In this document: positions 61,187-64,000 of the stretch, piece by piece | How the letters are laid out: each line of letters starts with the position of its first letter | Numbering within the stretch: position 1 is the stretch's first letter | Assembly (NCBI RefSeq): GCF_014145665.1 | Contig: NZ_JACHTD010000015.1 | Coordinates: 1-64,000 of the forward strand | Source: Myroides sp. NP-2 | GTDB lineage: Bacteria; Bacteroidota; Bacteroidia; Flavobacteriales; Flavobacteriaceae | Length of the DNA stretch: 64,000 nucleotides | Reading direction: 5' to 3' | Notes under the pieces: model-generated | Seen by the model: the letters and a program-made list of their open reading frames with translations, nothing else | Told to the model about the DNA's origin: nothing | Databases searched by the model: none | Program-made: the position numbers and the translations under genes

Positions 61187-61220
61187 AATGACTCAAGCCT
61201 TGTGTTTGGGTCATTTTTTT
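61187..61220 (+). terminator. Terminator of the PNGase F-like gene
   Basis: AATGACtCAA and TTTGgGTCATT pair, followed by a T-run. Confidence 0.7.
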
Positions 61221-61296
61221 GTAAAATGATTGTTCATTATTCGCCTATGGGAGTGTAAACCCAGCGGTTTTTCCTAGGCACCTAGGTATTTTTTTG

Positions 61297-61304
61297 TATT
61301 TTTG
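61297..61304 (+). promoter_or_regulatory. -7 element of the SCO gene; likely leaderless start
   Basis: TATTTTTG ends about 5 bases before the ATG at 61310, so the mRNA should start at or beside the start codon, as for the ABC transporter gene at 28640. Confidence 0.5.
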
Positions 61305-61309
61305 TTCGC

Positions 61310-61933
61310 ATGAAACGAATACTTCCTTTCTTTTTTGTTTCCTTTTTATTGGCTTGTTCCCAAGAGGCCAAACAGTTGCCTTATTTAGGGCATCCTGTAA
61401 CAGAAACCTTAGCCTCTGGTGAAACAGTAGAAAAGCACTATGAGATTCCCGATTTTGAATTGCTCAATCAGGATAGTCTAGTGGTAAACAATCAAACACT
61501 AGGAGGGAAGATTTACATTGCGGATTTCATCTTTTTGCAATGTCCGACGATATGCCCCAAAATGAATGCCGAGATGAAAAGGGTATACGACGCCTTTCAC
61601 GAAAATGAAAATGTCGTATTTGTTTCTCATACCATTGACCCTAAGAACGATTCGATTCCCGCTTTAAAGGCCTACAGTGAGTCTTTGGGTGTGGATGGAG
61701 CAAAATGGCATTTCTTACACGGAGAGGAAGGCGCCATTCACCAATTAGCCCAAGCGTATTTTATGCAAGCCTATCAAGCGTCCGACGCACCTGGGGGCTA
61801 TGCGCACAGTGGCGGGTTTTTGTTGATTGACCCAGACCAACACATCCGCGGTGTATATGATGGAACGAGCACCACAGACGTCAACCGCCTGCTAGCAGAA
61901 ATTCCCGTTTTGTTGAATGAAAAGAAAAAATAA
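61310..61933 (+). CDS. SCO family copper-binding lipoprotein (SCO1/SenC type)
   Basis: SCO proteins deliver copper to the CuA site of cytochrome oxidases or handle thiol redox chemistry outside the cytoplasm. The 207 residues have a lipoprotein signal (LLAC, Cys16) and a thioredoxin fold with the metal-binding CxxxC as Cys78 and Cys82 in FLQCPTICPKMNAEM, plus His166 in YAHSGGFLL. DSLVVNNQTLGGKIYIADFIF and the HTIDPKNDS block are family features. The following 125-residue Cys protein starts directly after its stop, so they are cotranscribed. No oxidase gene is nearby. Confidence 0.9.
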   Translation: MKRILPFFFVSFLLACSQEAKQLPYLGHPVTETLASGETVEKHYEIPDFELLNQDSLVVNNQTLGGKIYIADFIFLQCPTICPKMNAEMKRVYDAFHENENVVFVSHTIDPKNDSIPALKAYSESLGVDGAKWHFLHGEEGAIHQLAQAYFMQAYQASDAPGGYAHSGGFLLIDPDQHIRGVYDGTSTTDVNRLLAEIPVLLNEKKK

Positions 61934-62311
61934 ATGAAAAAGCGTATTGTACTGCTCTTACTGCTTTCTTTTATTTACCAAAATACCTCGAGTTTTTGGA
62001 TTCTAGCCTCTTTTTACCTCAATCAGAAATTTATTGTTGAAAATATATGTATCAACCGCTTTGATTTGATTCCCATGTGTTACGGAAGCTGCTATCTTCA
62101 AAGTGAGTTGTCGGAAGATTCGGATAAAAAGATGGAACTTCCCCTCTTAAAAACCAAAGAAATACAACCTTTATTTGCGCAAACACTGCTGTATAATCCC
62201 TATGAGGTTCGATTAGTACCTGTAGATGCGGTACAGTATTCAACCGATGTAGAGGTTTTTATCCCCCCTCATTTTATTGGCGCAGTTTTCCAGCCTCCAG
62301 AATGGGCTTAA
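61934..62311 (+). CDS. Small exported protein with a CYGSCYL motif, unknown function
   Basis: These 125 residues have an N-terminal hydrophobic segment (KRIVLLLLLSFIYQ) that may act as a signal or anchor. The segment YLNQKFIVENICINRFDLIPMCYGSCYLQSELSE resembles a flavobacterial motif I remember as N..KP.L.C.GKCyL...L, which places two Cys four apart, suited to binding copper or forming a disulfide. The family has no established function that I know. The ATG directly follows the SCO stop codon, so a role in copper or oxidase assembly with SCO is a fair guess from position only. Confidence 0.6.
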   Translation: MKKRIVLLLLLSFIYQNTSSFWILASFYLNQKFIVENICINRFDLIPMCYGSCYLQSELSEDSDKKMELPLLKTKEIQPLFAQTLLYNPYEVRLVPVDAVQYSTDVEVFIPPHFIGAVFQPPEWA

Positions 62312-62440
62312 CTACCTAATTAACCGTCTTTGTGAGCATTTCTTTCGACCAGTCTTTTTTTTGCCCAGGCAAAGGAAACAGCTATTGGTCGTGTGTTCTA
62401 AGACTGATAAAATGAAGTTGAACCATTTAAATTTAAAACT

Positions 62441-63307
62441 ATGCAAGCGAATAAAGTACCCGTTTGCACTATTGGTTTATTTGATGCTTCAACCGATCTC
62501 TGGATGGGATCCGTTGAGGGATTACTCAAGAAATACCCTACATTAGCCTTGCCACATAGCAATGCGTTCTACCTTATGCTGTGTATTGAAAAAGGAGAAG
62601 GCCTGTTTGTGATTGATCAAGATCGCATGCGCATTGGCCCAGGTCAAGTGCTACTAATTAAACCAAATTGCATTAATACCCTTGCACTGAGTGAAGAAGC
62701 AACAGGAACCGTTATTGTGTTTACGGCTGATTTTTTCTCTCTGCGCTACAATACCAATGTATTGCATCAATTTTCGTATTTTACAGAGGTTAATCACGCT
62801 GTATTTACGTTGCCTGAAGAAAAACAAAAGAATTTGATTTTTTTGCTGTGGCAGATGATGGAGGAATTTCAGATCAAAAAGAAAGCCTCCCAGAAAATCT
62901 TGCGTTCGTATTTGAATATACTGTTGATTGAGTTTGATCGACTCTATGTGCCTCTACAAACCGTTAAAGTACACAATGCCGTTAACGACAAAATACAGCG
63001 CTATCAATCCTTGATTGAACAGCATTTTAAAACCCATAAGATGCCATCGGATTATGCCGAAATGTTGAACATCAGCACGAATTATTTGAACAAGATTTGT
63101 CGAACCATCTTAGGCCATACCTCAGGGAGTTTAATCAAGCGTCACATTATTCTCGAGGCAAAGCGCTTGTTGAGTTATACCACGAATTCTATTGGGGAAA
63201 TAGCCGATGAATTGGGATTCGAACACGCCTCTTATTTCGTTACCATGTTCAAAAAAGCCACGGCTCAAACTCCAGAACAATTTAGAAAAAGTCAATGGAC
63301 ATCCTAA
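62441..63307 (+). CDS. AraC family transcriptional regulator
   Basis: This 288-residue regulator has an N-terminal cupin-type sensor (about 40-110; FYLMLCIEKGEGLFVIDQDRMRIGPGQVLLIKPNCIN) and a C-terminal AraC double helix-turn-helix (about 190-288; HKMPSDYAEMLNISTNYLNKICRTILGHTSGSLIKRHIILEAKRLLSYTTNSIGEIADELGFEHASYFVTMFKKATAQTPEQFRKS). Layout matches the AraC protein at 51348. Ligand and targets are unknown. The gap before it (about 130 bases) shows no clear promoter box. Confidence 0.87.
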   Translation: MQANKVPVCTIGLFDASTDLWMGSVEGLLKKYPTLALPHSNAFYLMLCIEKGEGLFVIDQDRMRIGPGQVLLIKPNCINTLALSEEATGTVIVFTADFFSLRYNTNVLHQFSYFTEVNHAVFTLPEEKQKNLIFLLWQMMEEFQIKKKASQKILRSYLNILLIEFDRLYVPLQTVKVHNAVNDKIQRYQSLIEQHFKTHKMPSDYAEMLNISTNYLNKICRTILGHTSGSLIKRHIILEAKRLLSYTTNSIGEIADELGFEHASYFVTMFKKATAQTPEQFRKSQWTS

Positions 63308-63485
63308 AAAAGAGGATGGGAATTAGGTAAAAAAGATCAGCTAAAAAAGATCAACTAGGAGGGAGAAGTAAAGAAAGGTGATAGGTTTTAGGCGGAAATA
63401 GCGCGAAAAATACTTTCATTTTGTTAAATGTATCACGGAATTATTTCGAAATGACTACCTTTAATTTTTAATAAAGTAAAAAGAT

Positions 63486-64000
63486 ATGATGCTAAAGCGA
63501 TTGCTTTTGTTTTGTTGTTTGTTCATCGGTTCGCTTGCTGTGCAAGCACAAAATCCTTTAGGACAGATGATAGAAGGTTTTAAGGAAGATTACAATACGA
63601 GTAATTACGACAAGTTCTACCATCGTTTTTCAGAGTCCCTTCAAAGCAAGGTGCCCTATCCTGCTGTAGAAGCCTTTTTTGATGAAATGAAGCAAAACTT
63701 AGGGTCAATTGTCAAGATTGAGTACTATGGAATCAACGACGATCAAACGCCTTTGTTTAAAACGCAGTTTGAAAAGGATACCGCCATTGTTAACTTCGCC
63801 TTTGATGACGAGGCTAATATTGTGGGATTTCGCATCCTCGATTACGTCAATCAAGACGATTTACGCGAGGATTTGATCAGCAAGTCAAGAGAAGATATTA
63901 TTCGAGAAAATGCGGCTTTCTTACCTGAAGAAGGACAAATCGCCCTAGCGATTATTAAGAACGATCAAGTTTTTTACTACGGCATTAAAAAACGAGGCAA
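63486..64000 (+). CDS. Exported protein, probable serine hydrolase N-terminus (cut by window end)
   Basis: The frame is open from the ATG at 63486 to the end of the window (171 codons, no stop). It begins with a signal peptide (MMLKRLLLLFCCLFIGSLAVQAQ). Residues 25-130 (EGFKEDYNTSNYDKFYHRFSESLQSK and so on) look like the NTF2-like lead-in domain that many flavobacterial serine beta-lactamase-like hydrolases carry. The last visible residues (LPEEGQIALAIIKNDQVFYYGIKKRG) resemble the start of a beta-lactamase/PBP4-like domain. The catalytic SxxK would lie beyond the window. A near-consensus TACCTTTA box lies at 63456-63463. Confidence 0.55.
   Translation, partial: MMLKRLLLFCCLFIGSLAVQAQNPLGQMIEGFKEDYNTSNYDKFYHRFSESLQSKVPYPAVEAFFDEMKQNLGSIVKIEYYGINDDQTPLFKTQFEKDTAIVNFAFDDEANIVGFRILDYVNQDDLREDLISKSREDIIRENAAFLPEEGQIALAIIKNDQVFYYGIKKRG

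Overview
The window reads as chromosome of a low-GC flavobacterium (phylum Bacteroidota, family Flavobacteriaceae; a Myroides- or Flavobacterium-like genus is my guess). Four things point there. Many genes start just after a TAnnTTTG box, the Bacteroidota -7 promoter element, sometimes with TTG 20 bases upstream. Shine-Dalgarno sequences are largely missing. A type IX secretion tail, menaquinone genes and a TonB-type receptor are present. Many products belong to families best known from flavobacteria.

Layout. Positions 1-1380 are the scar of a mobile element: the repeat-rich end of what looks like an IS21-family insertion sequence cuts off a tyrosine integrase, next to tRNA-Pro and tRNA-Ser genes. 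From 1.8 to 10 kb lie acetyltransferases, an outer-membrane barrel, an NhaC-type transporter with a SAM-I-like leader, fabG, a methyltransferase, a glycolipid-binding-like protein and an unknown beta-helix protein. From 10 to 19 kb, on the minus strand, an exported TPR/MORN protein and two DUF3857/transglutaminase proteins form one operon, followed by two small unknowns. From 19 to 28.5 kb lie a UvrD/PcrA helicase, an Sua5/YciO protein, sucC, clpB, a YtxJ-like redox protein, an esterase and an acetyltransferase. From 28.6 to 32.7 kb is a possible small regulon: an ABC exporter and a DUF2798-ribB-Crp/Fnr operon, each preceded by a near-identical Fnr-like palindrome at the same distance from the -7 box. 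The regulator gene itself is broken by a T7 run. From 33 to 39.6 kb are housekeeping enzymes (threonine aldolase, HAD phosphatase, FAH family, rdgB, def, mazG). From 40 to 46.8 kb are a TonB-type receptor, bcp, a DUF2157/DUF4401/GDYXXLXY membrane operon and two lipoproteins. From 48 to 51 kb are menA, a metallo-hydrolase and menC. From 51 to 58.4 kb are an AraC regulator and a marR-fadN-fadA-fadE beta-oxidation operon. From 58.7 kb to the end are a GNAT protein, a secreted PNGase F-like glycosidase, an SCO copper protein with a small Cys protein, a second AraC regulator and the start of a cut-off gene.

The most unusual content is non-coding. There are large tandem arrays of 7-bp units kept in strict register: 66 units at 30497-30958, 72 units at 50839-51342 beginning exactly at the menC stop codon and reversing orientation part-way, and 10 related units at 31059-31128. 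A separate ~78-bp tandem repeat lies at 46918-47310 in a 1.3-kb gene-free stretch. No CRISPR array, rRNA or intact prophage was seen. Everything was read by eye; family names rest on remembered motifs, not searches.
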